A DNA stretch of 9,216 bases from an uncultured Bacilli bacterium (GCA_934133015.1 CAKPAQ010000024.1:1-9216), one strand, 5' to 3'. Positions 1-6,172 are shown, counted from the first letter of the stretch. A program made the numbers and translations. The notes: a model not told the origin generated them from the sequence alone.

Positions 1-95
1 ATGATACGGTTAACCAAATCTTGAAAAAACATAATATAGAAAAACAAATAGAAGTAGCTAAACAACATGAATCATTAGAAACAATTGAATTATAG
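1..95 (+). CDS. C-terminal end of an upstream protein, possibly a WalJ/YycJ-type metallo-hydrolase
   Basis: An open frame enters from the left edge (codons start at base 3) and stops at TAG 93-95, giving about 30 residues that end in HESLETIEL. The stop is eight bases before the rlmH start, and the rlmH ribosome binding site AGGGTGA (94-100) overlaps it, as expected for genes in one operon. A mostly hydrophilic tail with the pattern 'A-x-Q ... E-x-IE' resembles, from memory, the end of the YycJ/WalJ metallo-beta-lactamase-fold family, which lies upstream of rlmH in Bacillus. The fragment is too short to prove this. That it is coding is fairly likely; the identity is a guess from context. Confidence 0.5.
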   Translation, partial: DTVNQILKKHNIEKQIEVAKQHESLETIEL

Positions 96-103
96 GGTGA
101 AGT

Positions 104-556
104 ATGAAAATAATATGTGTAGGTAAGTTAAAAGAAAAATATTTAACTGAAGCTTGTAATGAATATTTAAAAAGATTAAAAAAATATACTAATATTGAAC
201 TAATAGAACTACAAGATGAAAAAATTGATGAAGAAAAACTAGCTTTACTCGGTGAAAAAGAAAAAATAGAAAAACATTTAACACCTAAAGATTATATAAT
301 TACTCTAGAAATAGAAGGTGAACAACTTGATTCTGTTAATTTAGCTAAAAAAATAGAAAATACGCAAATTCAAAATAGTAATATAACATTTATAATTGGT
401 GGATCATATGGAATTCATCCTGATATTAAGGCTAGATCAAACTTTAAATTATCTTTTTCCAAGTTAACATTTCCCCATCAATTGTTTAGAGTATTACTTT
501 TAGAACAGTTATATAGAAGTTTCAAAATTATAAATAATGAGAAATATCATAAATAA
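104..556 (+). CDS. rlmH: 23S rRNA (pseudouridine1915-N3)-methyltransferase RlmH
   Basis: RlmH is a small SPOUT-fold enzyme that uses S-adenosylmethionine to methylate N3 of pseudouridine 1915 in helix 69 of 23S rRNA, acting on assembled 70S ribosomes in the cytoplasm. The 150 residues match the family throughout: an N-terminal strand opening MKIICVGKLKEKY, the cofactor-loop segment IGGSYGI near residues 98-104, the conserved LSFSKLTFPHQLFR near 116-129, the LLLEQLYRSFKI helix, and the diagnostic C-terminal end YHK. It is slightly shorter than the usual 155-160 residues, with no missing motif. The start ATG is preceded by AGGGTGA at a spacing of three, and is translationally close to the upstream gene. 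A hairpin terminator follows at once. Identification is secure. Confidence 0.96.
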   Translation: MKIICVGKLKEKYLTEACNEYLKRLKKYTNIELIELQDEKIDEEKLALLGEKEKIEKHLTPKDYIITLEIEGEQLDSVNLAKKIENTQIQNSNITFIIGGSYGIHPDIKARSNFKLSFSKLTFPHQLFRVLLLEQLYRSFKIINNEKYHK

Positions 557-582
557 AAGGTTACTTTGAAGTAACTTTTTTT
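557..582 (+). terminator. Rho-independent terminator of rlmH
   Basis: The arms GGTTACTT and AAGTAACT form a stem of about nine pairs, including one G-U pair, around a TTGA loop. A run of seven T (576-582) follows. It begins directly after the rlmH stop codon. Confidence 0.85.
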
Positions 583-592
583 AAATGCAAAA

Positions 593-617
593 TTAACAAA
601 TAGTTAACTTTAAAGTT
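593..617. promoter_or_regulatory. Two inverted repeats upstream of the XRE regulator, candidate operators
   Basis: TTAAC-n5-GTTAA (593-607) overlaps the perfect 12-bp palindrome AACTTTAAAGTT (606-617). They lie 19-43 bases upstream of a consensus -10 (636-641), covering the region where the -35 contact would be. XRE-family repressors commonly bind short palindromes at their own promoter, so autoregulation is a reasonable inference. AT-rich DNA yields such palindromes by chance, so confidence is moderate. Confidence 0.4.
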
Positions 618-635
618 TGTACTAAAGAAATTACC

Positions 636-641
636 TATAAT
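636..641 (+). promoter_or_regulatory. -10 element of the XRE regulator promoter
   Basis: A perfect TATAAT lies 20 bases before the start codon. There is no good TTGACA at 16-18 bases upstream (TTGTAC at 617-622 is too close), so the promoter may be weak or dependent on an activator. The preceding terminator makes a promoter here necessary. Confidence 0.5.
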
Positions 642-661
642 TAACTAGATAGAGGTAATAT

Positions 662-1009
662 ATGGTAGTTTTTAGACAAAGATTAAGACAAATAAGAAAA
701 GAAAGAGGATTAACTCAAGAGGCACTAGGTAAAGGAATTTTTATAAGTAAAAATGAAGTATGTGCCTATGAAAAAGGTAGTAGGTGTCCACCACTTGAGA
801 TTTTAATCAGAATAGCTGAGTTTCTAGAAGTAGATTTCTTATGGTTAATAGGCAAGGAACTAGATTGTATGGTAGGTCCTAAAAAAATAGTTAATTTATC
901 AGAAATAGATATGAATATAATAAAAGCTCTTAAAGCAAATGAAAAAATATATAAAAAATTTATTGAAAACCCGGAAAGAGTAATAAAGAGTTTAGAAAAT
1001 AAACTTTAG
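662..1009 (+). CDS. XRE-family helix-turn-helix transcriptional regulator
   Basis: This is a 115-residue DNA-binding protein. Residues about 5-62 form a classic Cro/cI-type HTH_3 domain: RLRQIRKERGLTQEALG (helices 1-2), the recognition region ISKNEVCAYEKGSRCPP, and LEILIRIAEFLEVDFLWLIG (helices 4-5). The remaining residues (about 78-115) are a charged, probably helical tail with no recognised sensor domain. The ribosome binding site AGAGGT (651-656) fixes the start. It stands alone behind its own promoter and 66 bp ahead of an amino acid symporter in the same direction, with no convincing terminator between them, so the two may be co-transcribed. Its targets cannot be read from the sequence; itself and the symporter are the obvious candidates. 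Confidence 0.88.
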   Translation: MVVFRQRLRQIRKERGLTQEALGKGIFISKNEVCAYEKGSRCPPLEILIRIAEFLEVDFLWLIGKELDCMVGPKKIVNLSEIDMNIIKALKANEKIYKKFIENPERVIKSLENKL

Positions 1010-1075
1010 AAGATTTAAACTATTTTCCGACATGTTTTCTGATTTCTTAATACTATAATTATTTAGGTGAATAGT

Positions 1076-2362
1076 ATGTTAAAAATCATAAATGATGTTT
1101 TATGGAGTACGGCTATTGTCTTTTTAGTAGGAGGAAGTCTTTATTTTTCTGTAAAATTAAAATTTCCACAATTTAAATTTAAAAAAATGTTTAAAGGTTT
1201 AAAGAAAACAGACAGTAAGGGTATTTCGCCATTTAAAAGTTTAACCATGGCCCTAGCTGGAAGAATAGGAGTAGGTTCACTAGCAGGTATTGCCTTAGCT
1301 ATATATATAGGTGGACCAGGAACCGTTTTTTGGATTTGGCTAATAGGTATAATCACCTCAGTTAATTCTTTTTGTGAAAGTTATTTAGGTGCTAAATATC
1401 AAGAAAAAGATGGAACATCTTATAAAGGTGGTCCTTCATTTTATATTCTTAATGGGCTAAAAAATAAAAAGTTAGCTATTTTGTATTCAGTTTTAGTAAT
1501 AATTGCTTATATATTAGGCTTTATGACAATACAAGCTAACACAATTGTAACATCCATCCATGATTATTATAATATTAACCCTGTTGTTATTGGTGTCATT
1601 TTAGCGCTTATATCTGGTATATCTATAATGAAAGGATTAGAAGAAATCACCAATATAACCAGTAAATTGGTTCCTTTTATGGGAATATTCTATTTATTAT
1701 TAAGTGTGATCATTATACTAATGAATATAAATCTAATCCCAGAAGTAATATTAAACATAGTAAAATCAGCTTTTGATGTAAAAGCACTAGCTAGTGGAGT
1801 ATTATCTACTTTTATAATAGGTGTTCAAAGAGGAATATTTTCAACCGAAGCTGGTTTAGGTACAGGTGCGATTGCTTCATCATGTTCATCTGCTAAAAAC
1901 AAAATCAGTATAGGTATGATTCAAATACTAGGAATCTACTTCACTGTTTTTATCGTTTGTACTTCAACAGCTTTATTAATTTTAACTTCAAATTATCAAG
2001 ATTTAATATTTGAAAATATGAATGGAATTGAATTAACGCAATATGCATTAAGCTATCACTTAGGGAAATTTGGAATATTAGTTTTGATAATATCAGTAAT
2101 ATTATTAGCTTATTCAACAATAGTTGCCGGTTATTACTATGGTGAAAGTAGTTTAAAGTTCTTATCAAAAAATATCACTTCAACCCAAATATTTATATTG
2201 AAATTAGTAACCATAATTTTATTATTAATAGGAAGTATTATAAGTCCAACTCTACTATGGAAAATAGTAGATGTCTTAGTAGCTATATTGGCTATTATAA
2301 ATATGTATGCGTTAATCAAACTTCGTAAAGAGATAATTAGAGACTATAAAAGCAATGACTAA
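1076..2362 (+). CDS. AGCS-family sodium:alanine/glycine symporter
   Basis: This is an integral membrane protein of 428 residues with roughly ten or eleven hydrophobic segments. It belongs to the alanine/glycine:cation symporter family, which imports small neutral amino acids with sodium. Family signatures are present: LAGRIGVGSLAGIALAI followed by GGPGTVFWIWL and a CESYLGAKYQEKDG segment, then KGGPSFYI, and the late motif QRGIFSTEAGLGTGAIASS. I start it at ATG 1076 because AGGTGA (1065-1070) is then a ribosome binding site five bases upstream; the in-frame GTG at 1067 lies inside that site. In many family members I recall the first motif as GTGN(I)xG; here the position after GVG is Ser instead of Asn, so the exact substrate is uncertain. 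It is on the short side for the family (usually about 450-480). Confidence 0.93.
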   Translation: MLKIINDVLWSTAIVFLVGGSLYFSVKLKFPQFKFKKMFKGLKKTDSKGISPFKSLTMALAGRIGVGSLAGIALAIYIGGPGTVFWIWLIGIITSVNSFCESYLGAKYQEKDGTSYKGGPSFYILNGLKNKKLAILYSVLVIIAYILGFMTIQANTIVTSIHDYYNINPVVIGVILALISGISIMKGLEEITNITSKLVPFMGIFYLLLSVIIILMNINLIPEVILNIVKSAFDVKALASGVLSTFIIGVQRGIFSTEAGLGTGAIASSCSSAKNKISIGMIQILGIYFTVFIVCTSTALLILTSNYQDLIFENMNGIELTQYALSYHLGKFGILVLIISVILLAYSTIVAGYYYGESSLKFLSKNITSTQIFILKLVTIILLLIGSIISPTLLWKIVDVLVAILAIINMYALIKLRKEIIRDYKSND

Positions 2363-2364
2363 CG

Positions 2365-2373
2365 TGCTATAAT
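2365..2373 (+). promoter_or_regulatory. Extended -10 promoter of ung
   Basis: TGC-TATAAT is an extended -10 element just after the symporter stop codon. It predicts a transcript start near 2380 and a leader of about 28 bases. No clear -35 is present; TATAAA at 2345-2350 is in register but poor. The extended TGn motif can compensate. Confidence 0.5.
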
Positions 2374-2408
2374 AAGAATCAAATAAAGTAATTGAAGTAG
2401 GTGTAAAA

Positions 2409-3071
2409 ATGCTAGGAAATGATTGGGACATAATATTAAAAGATGAAATAAATAAAGAATATTTCCAAAAATTATTGGCTTTCATTAAAGAGGAATATAA
2501 ATCAAAAACAATATATCCAAAACAAACTGATATATTCAAAGCCTTTCGTAATACAGCCTATGAAGATGTAAAAGTTGTAATATTAGGGCAAGATCCATAT
2601 CATGGAATAAATCAAGCCGAAGGGTTATCATTTTCTGTTAAAGAAGGAATTCAAAAGCCACCATCTTTATTAAATATTTTTAAAGAATTACATGATGATC
2701 TTGGTTATGACATCCCTACAACTGGTAGTTTAGTACCATGGACACAAGAAGGAGTATTGCTTCTAAATACTGTATTAACAGTTGAAGCAGGCAAACCAGC
2801 TTCTCATAAAGATTTAGGTTGGGAAAGATTTACTGATGAAGTCATAAAAAAAATAAATTTAAAAAAAATACCAGTTGTATTTATTTTATGGGGAAGTTTT
2901 GCCCGTAGTAAAAAATATCTTATAACTAATCCTAATCACTTTATAGTGGAATCACCTCATCCTTCTCCTTTTTCTGCTTATAATGGCTTTTTTGGCAGTA
3001 AACCATTTTCTAAAACTAATAATTATCTAATAAGTAAAGGCATAAAACCTATAAATTGGCAAATTAAATAG
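2409..3071 (+). CDS. ung: Family 1 uracil-DNA glycosylase
   Basis: Ung removes uracil from DNA after cytosine deamination or dUMP misincorporation, starting base excision repair. The 220 residues carry the full UDG family 1 set: the water-activating motif GQDPYH at 60-65 (catalytic Asp62), the SLLNIFKEL region near 86-94, LLLNTVLTVE at 117-126 with the uracil-binding Asn120, VVFILWG near 156-162, and the leucine/histidine loop HPSPFSA at 184-190 with catalytic His184. The C-terminal NWQIK is also typical. Length is normal. TAGGTG (2398-2403) precedes the ATG. It has its own promoter and converges on the LemA gene, sharing a terminator whose palindrome contains its TAG stop. From memory, ung and gerQ also lie near each other in Bacillus. 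Confidence 0.97.
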   Translation: MLGNDWDIILKDEINKEYFQKLLAFIKEEYKSKTIYPKQTDIFKAFRNTAYEDVKVVILGQDPYHGINQAEGLSFSVKEGIQKPPSLLNIFKELHDDLGYDIPTTGSLVPWTQEGVLLLNTVLTVEAGKPASHKDLGWERFTDEVIKKINLKKIPVVFILWGSFARSKKYLITNPNHFIVESPHPSPFSAYNGFFGSKPFSKTNNYLISKGIKPINWQIK

Positions 3072-3097
3072 TAGACGATCGTCTACTATTTTTCTTT
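3066..3097. terminator. Bidirectional terminator between ung and the lemA-like gene
   Basis: A perfect 26-bp palindrome spans 3066-3091, centred between 3078 and 3079 (inner part GTAGACGATCGTCTAC). Rightward it is followed by TTTTTCTTTT, a strong T-tract. Leftward the T-tract is weaker and broken. The TAG stop of ung (3069-3071) and the TAG stop of the opposing gene (3088-3086) occupy mirror positions in the two arms. Confidence 0.88.
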
Positions 3098-3628
3098 TAA
3101 TATTTCTAAATCAACTATTTTCTCATCAAAATATTCTTTTTTAGTATCATAATGGCATAACTTAGCTATTATATTTGAAGGAAATCTCTTAGCTAATCTA
3201 TTATATGGAACTATATATTTATTGTAATATTTTTTCGCAGCTTTAAGTTCATTTTCAATATCTATCATCTCAAAATTAATATTAACTATTTCCTCAATTG
3301 TTTCCAATTTACTATCAAGTTCTAATAATTCTTTGTAGTTAGCCTTAATAATATCCAACTCTTTATTCATTTCAAAATTATCACAATTTTTATTTTTTAA
3401 TTTTATTAATTTATCAGATAATCCTTCGTTAACATATTTTTCATCACTATCTTCAATTTTTTTAATAGCTTTCTCAAGTAAATGTAATTTTTTAAGTAAC
3501 AAAATATCAATATTATTTTCAGCTTCATTAATTCTAATTATGTTATCTTGAAATCTATTTTTTAATAATAACTCAATTAATATAAATAATAGTATTAAAA
3601 TTACTATTCCTAAAATAATAAAATACAT
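3086..3628 (-). CDS. LemA-family membrane-anchored protein
   Basis: The 180-residue protein has one N-terminal membrane segment (residues about 2-22) followed by a long helical, charged body, as in the LemA family. The LemA fold is an N-out membrane helix plus an extracytoplasmic helical bundle; its function is not established in general. Supporting matches are INEAENNIDILLLKKLHLLEKAI (about 33-55), which takes the place of the usual 'IDvqLkrRxDLi' segment, and the end YNKYIVPYNRLAKRFPSNIIA followed by KKEYFDE (about 135-169), matching the conserved 'YN ... FPsnliA ... YFe' end. AGGTGA (3641-3636 on this strand) lies seven bases before the ATG. The middle is poorer in family residues than typical LemA proteins, so it is a divergent member. 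It lies downstream of gerQ but is separated from it by a terminator. Confidence 0.82.
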   Translation of the reverse strand: MYFIILGIVILILLFILIELLLKNRFQDNIIRINEAENNIDILLLKKLHLLEKAIKKIEDSDEKYVNEGLSDKLIKLKNKNCDNFEMNKELDIIKANYKELLELDSKLETIEEIVNINFEMIDIENELKAAKKYYNKYIVPYNRLAKRFPSNIIAKLCHYDTKKEYFDEKIVDLEILKEK

Positions 3629-3660
3629 CTAATCATCACCTATCTTAAGCTAATTTTATC

Positions 3661-3666
3661 ATTATA
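3661..3666 (-). promoter_or_regulatory. Possible -10 element for the lemA-like gene
   Basis: On the minus strand TATAAT is followed about 32 bases later by the start codon, giving a plausible 25-base leader. There is no recognisable -35 and no TG extension, and the site lies in the T-rich end of the gerQ terminator. It is suggested mainly because a terminator separates the two genes. Confidence 0.3.
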
Positions 3667-3703
3667 ATAAAATAAAAACAACTTCTTTTTAATAAGAAGC
3701 TGT
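3667..3703 (-). terminator. Terminator of gerQ, overlapping its last codons
   Basis: In the minus-strand transcript ACAGCTTCTT (from 3703) pairs with AAGAAGTTGT (to 3678). This makes a ten-pair stem with one G-U and a six-base loop, followed by TTTTATTTTATT. The 5' arm lies in the last four codons of gerQ and the stop codon is in the loop. Confidence 0.78.
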
Positions 3704-4042
3704 ATCATCAAATATAGTATAGTTTATATAAACAGATGAAATAAGTGCGATACTACCATCATCTTGTTTAATCATAACATAGTTCATACCATCTGCAACT
3801 ATTTTCCCAGTGAATATTCTATCTCGCCATTCTATAGAATCTGGATATGATGCGTATACTGATACTTTTTTTCCTATATTCGCACCAAAAACATTTTCTA
3901 TATAATCAAGATTAGTTGTCTGATTATTATTGTTATTATTATTTCCTTGATAATTTGGAATATCAGTATATGGTGGATAAGTACTTTGACTAGAATTCAT
4001 ATTTGGATTTTGAAAAATTAAATTAGGATTTTGTCCGTTCAT
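3689..4042 (-). CDS. gerQ: Spore coat protein GerQ
   Basis: GerQ is an inner spore coat protein that in Bacillus is needed for correct localisation of the cortex-lytic enzyme CwlJ and is cross-linked by transglutaminase. The C-terminal half (about 46-113) is the conserved domain: LDYIENVFGANIGKKVSVYASYPDSIEWRDRIFTGKI, then VMIKQDDGSIALISSVYINYTIFDD. The N-terminal 45 residues are low complexity, rich in Asn, Gln, Pro and Tyr, with seven Asn in a row at 34-40, and contain no lysine. I start it at 4042 (117 residues) because AAAGGAG lies seven bases upstream; the ATG at 4063 has no ribosome binding site and would precede the predicted transcript start. It lies 60 bp downstream of the PBP gene on the same strand, with its own candidate sporulation promoter and a terminator. 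The domain assignment is strong; the role is inferred from Bacillus. Confidence 0.9.
   Translation of the reverse strand: MNGQNPNLIFQNPNMNSSQSTYPPYTDIPNYQGNNNNNNNQTTNLDYIENVFGANIGKKVSVYASYPDSIEWRDRIFTGKIVADGMNYVMIKQDDGSIALISSVYINYTIFDDTASY
3923..3943 (-). repeat. Trinucleotide repeat encoding seven Asn in GerQ
   Basis: Seven consecutive Asn codons, six AAT and one AAC in the middle, form a short microsatellite in the disordered N-terminal part of gerQ. Its length could vary between strains without frameshift. Confidence 0.85.
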
Positions 4043-4057
4043 CGTTAAACTCCTTTC

Positions 4058-4090
4058 ATACATTAAATTATATGTAATAAATTAATGTAT
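4058..4090. repeat. 33-bp imperfect palindrome over the gerQ promoter
   Basis: The arms ATACATTAAATTAT (4058-4071) and ATAAATTAATGTAT (4077-4090) match in 13 of 14 positions around a five-base centre. The palindrome runs from the candidate -35 of gerQ to its predicted transcript start. It is nearly all A and T and is not followed by a T-run on the minus strand, so it looks more like a protein site than a terminator of the PBP gene. Confidence 0.6.
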
Positions 4091-4094
4091 ATTA
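4067..4094 (-). promoter_or_regulatory. Candidate sigma-E-like promoter of gerQ
   Basis: On the minus strand CATATAAT (4074-4067) matches seven of eight positions of the Bacillus sigma-E -10 consensus CATACAmT. TAATATA (4094-4088) resembles its -35, with a 13-base spacer. Transcription would start near 4060, 18 bases before the chosen ATG, leaving room for the ribosome binding site only. From memory, Bacillus gerQ is expressed in the mother cell under sigma-E. The -10 also resembles the vegetative TATAAT, so a sigma-A promoter cannot be excluded. Confidence 0.5.
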
Positions 4095-4102
4095 TCAAAA
4101 GT

Positions 4103-6067
4103 TTATTGACTTACATTATTTTCAAAAAATTCATCAAATAACATATCAGTGTCACTAGGTTCAGTACCTCTAATGTAGTACATTATTTTCTTTTTTTCCT
4201 CACTTTCACTAGCTGGTTTACCTGTAATAGGGTTAACAAGTACTCCAACTACATTACTAGGTTGTTTATACCAATTATCTTCCTTATCTTTCAAATAATT
4301 CTCCATAGCTTCTACCCAAATATTACGAGAGTATTTATAATCTCCTACTGAAATATTAGTATTATCATCATATCCTATCCAAACCGCTGTTACTACATCT
4401 TTGTTATAACCAATAGACCAATGATCGGTATCAGTAGTACCACTTTTTAAAGCTAATTTATGTTTAATTTTTGGAGCAATCCCAATGGCAGTTGGATAAT
4501 TATAATCAATGAAGCTAGCGTCATAAGTAGATGTTAATAAATTATTAAGAATAAAGGTCAAACTCTTATTTAAAACACTTTCCCTTTTTTCTTTCCTTTC
4601 ATACAAAACATTACCTTTTAAATCCTCTACCTTAGATATTAAATAGCCTTGTACTTTGTACCCTTCATTCGCAAAAGCCGAATAAGCAGCAGCCATTTCA
4701 ATAATATTAATACTAGCAGTACCAAGTGGTAAGGATGGTACTTCATCTAACTTAGCAGTTATACCTAATCTTTTAGAAATATTTACCAATGCATCTTCAC
4801 CCAGAAACATGTGTGTTTTAACCGCATAGATATTGTCAGAATAAGAAATGGCAGTAGCTAAAGAAATGGGCTTATTACCATATTGATCACCATAGTTTTG
4901 AGGTGAATATGTCTGATTATTAGAAAAATTAAATGTAGTAGCCTCACTAGTAAAAGTAGTGCTTGAAGTAAAGCCGTTTTCCAGCGCTGCATAATAAAGA
5001 AGAGGTTTCATAGTAGAACCTACCTGTCTAGCTGATTGATAAGCTCTATTATATTGACTTTTATTATAATCTCTACCTCCGACTAAGGCTATTATTTTTC
5101 CAGAATTTGGTTCCATCATAACACTAGCTACCTGTAAATTTTTATCAGTATTTAAGTTATTCTTTACACTGTTTTCAAGTATTTTTTGTGCATTCATATC
5201 CAAATTAGTATATATGCGAATTCCTCCTGTTTCTAAGTAAGAAGAAGGAATTTCCTTAATTGTTTTTAATTCTCTCATGACCGCATCTTGATAATACATA
5301 ATATTAGCTAAATCTAAATAGTTTTTTTCACCAACAATCACCAATTCTTCATTTACTGCTTGATTATACTCATCTTCTGTTATTACTTTATTTTTAAGCA
5401 TATTATAAAGAATATTTACTTGTCTTTTTTTAGCTAAATCAAAGTTAACAATCGGTGAATAATTAGAGGGTGATTTAGGAATACCAGTTAACATAGCTGC
5501 TTCAGCTAAATCTAGTTCACTAGCGCTCTTATCAAAATAGAATTTAGCTGCATTTTCAATACCATACATACCATGTCCATAATTAATAGTGTTTAAATAA
5601 CCTTCTAATATTTCATCTTTACTATAATGAACTTCTAGATTTAAAGTTAACCACATTTCATTAATTTTTCTTTCCCATGTTTTATCAAAATCAAGAAATA
5701 AGTTTTTAGCATATTGTTGTGATATTGTAGAAGCACCTTCTTTTTTTGATTTTGAAGTAATATTAACATACATAGCTTTTAATATTCTTAAATAATCAAA
5801 GCCATGGTGATTATAAAAGTTTTTATCTTCAGTATAAATTGTTGTTTTAATCAAATTTTCAGATATTTTATCTAAATTTATCCATTCCTGTTGCCCACTA
5901 CCTTGAAAGAATAATTCACTAGAATTATCATACATTAAAAATGAATTAGCAGATTTTATTTCCAATTTAGGAGACATCTTAATATAAGCAATTATTCCTG
6001 ACACAATTATAAAAAATGTTAAAAAAGTAAAAAGACCAATTTTAAATATTTTTTTAAGCTTCTTCAT
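4103..6067 (-). CDS. Class A penicillin-binding protein (GT51 transglycosylase plus transpeptidase)
   Basis: This bifunctional peptidoglycan synthase polymerises lipid II and cross-links stem peptides outside the membrane. It has a lysine-rich N-terminus and one membrane anchor (about 11-29). The GT51 domain follows with EDKNFYNHHGFD at 80-91 (catalytic Glu80), EGASTISQQYAKNLFL at 110-125, KINEMWLTLNLE at 134-145 and GYLNTINYGHGMYGIENAAKFYF at 156-178. The transpeptidase domain has STMK at 351-354 (acylated Ser351, Lys354), SDN at 410-412 and KSGT at 541-544, so both activities look intact. At 654 residues it lacks the long C-terminal extensions of PonA and is close in size to the sporulation-expressed Bacillus PbpF and PbpG. 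GGAGAG (6078-6073) lies five bases before the ATG and can pair with an upstream TCTCC. It is divergent from the two-repeat protein gene and upstream of gerQ. Confidence 0.95.
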   Translation of the reverse strand: MKKLKKIFKIGLFTFLTFFIIVSGIIAYIKMSPKLEIKSANSFLMYDNSSELFFQGSGQQEWINLDKISENLIKTTIYTEDKNFYNHHGFDYLRILKAMYVNITSKSKKEGASTISQQYAKNLFLDFDKTWERKINEMWLTLNLEVHYSKDEILEGYLNTINYGHGMYGIENAAKFYFDKSASELDLAEAAMLTGIPKSPSNYSPIVNFDLAKKRQVNILYNMLKNKVITEDEYNQAVNEELVIVGEKNYLDLANIMYYQDAVMRELKTIKEIPSSYLETGGIRIYTNLDMNAQKILENSVKNNLNTDKNLQVASVMMEPNSGKIIALVGGRDYNKSQYNRAYQSARQVGSTMKPLLYYAALENGFTSSTTFTSEATTFNFSNNQTYSPQNYGDQYGNKPISLATAISYSDNIYAVKTHMFLGEDALVNISKRLGITAKLDEVPSLPLGTASINIIEMAAAYSAFANEGYKVQGYLISKVEDLKGNVLYERKEKRESVLNKSLTFILNNLLTSTYDASFIDYNYPTAIGIAPKIKHKLALKSGTTDTDHWSIGYNKDVVTAVWIGYDDNTNISVGDYKYSRNIWVEAMENYLKDKEDNWYKQPSNVVGVLVNPITGKPASESEEKKKIMYYIRGTEPSDTDMLFDEFFENNVSQ

Positions 6068-6073
6068 AAAATC

Positions 6074-6110
6074 TCTCCAATCTAATTTTAGTATGAAAAA
6101 AATTAGGAGA
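6074..6110 (-). promoter_or_regulatory. Leader hairpin that can pair the PBP ribosome binding site
   Basis: In the minus-strand leader TCTCC (6110-6106) is complementary to the Shine-Dalgarno GGAGA (6078-6074). The seven bases inside each (TAATTTT and AAAATTA) also pair, with a four-base bulge on the 3' side and a loop of about nine bases. Twelve pairs could form, mostly A-U. Whether the transcript begins far enough upstream is uncertain. Confidence 0.4.
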
Positions 6111-6117
6111 AATATGT

Positions 6118-6123
6118 ATTATA
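6118..6123 (-). promoter_or_regulatory. Possible -10 element of the PBP gene
   Basis: TATAAT on the minus strand would place the transcript start near 6111, so the mRNA would begin right at the leader hairpin. There is no good -35 at the right spacing and no TG extension, so this is tentative. Confidence 0.35.
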
Positions 6124-6172
6124 AAAAATAAAAAAATATATCTAATTAATAATCAAAACTTATAATAAAAAA

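Noticed and set aside
987..1007. Inverted repeat AGTTTA/TAAACT at the end of the XRE gene
   Set aside because: The stem is about eight AT-rich pairs and is not followed by a run of T, so it is not supported as a terminator.
1054..1059. TATAAT just before the symporter gene
   Set aside because: Transcription from it would start at about 1066, inside the ribosome binding site, and no -35 or TG extension is present.
1067..1075. GTG at 1067 as start of the symporter
   Set aside because: The GTG is part of the Shine-Dalgarno sequence AGGTGA that serves the ATG at 1076; no other ribosome binding site lies upstream.
4043..4063. ATG at 4063 as start of gerQ
   Set aside because: It has no Shine-Dalgarno sequence and precedes the predicted transcript start, while the ATG at 4042 has AAAGGAG at ideal spacing.
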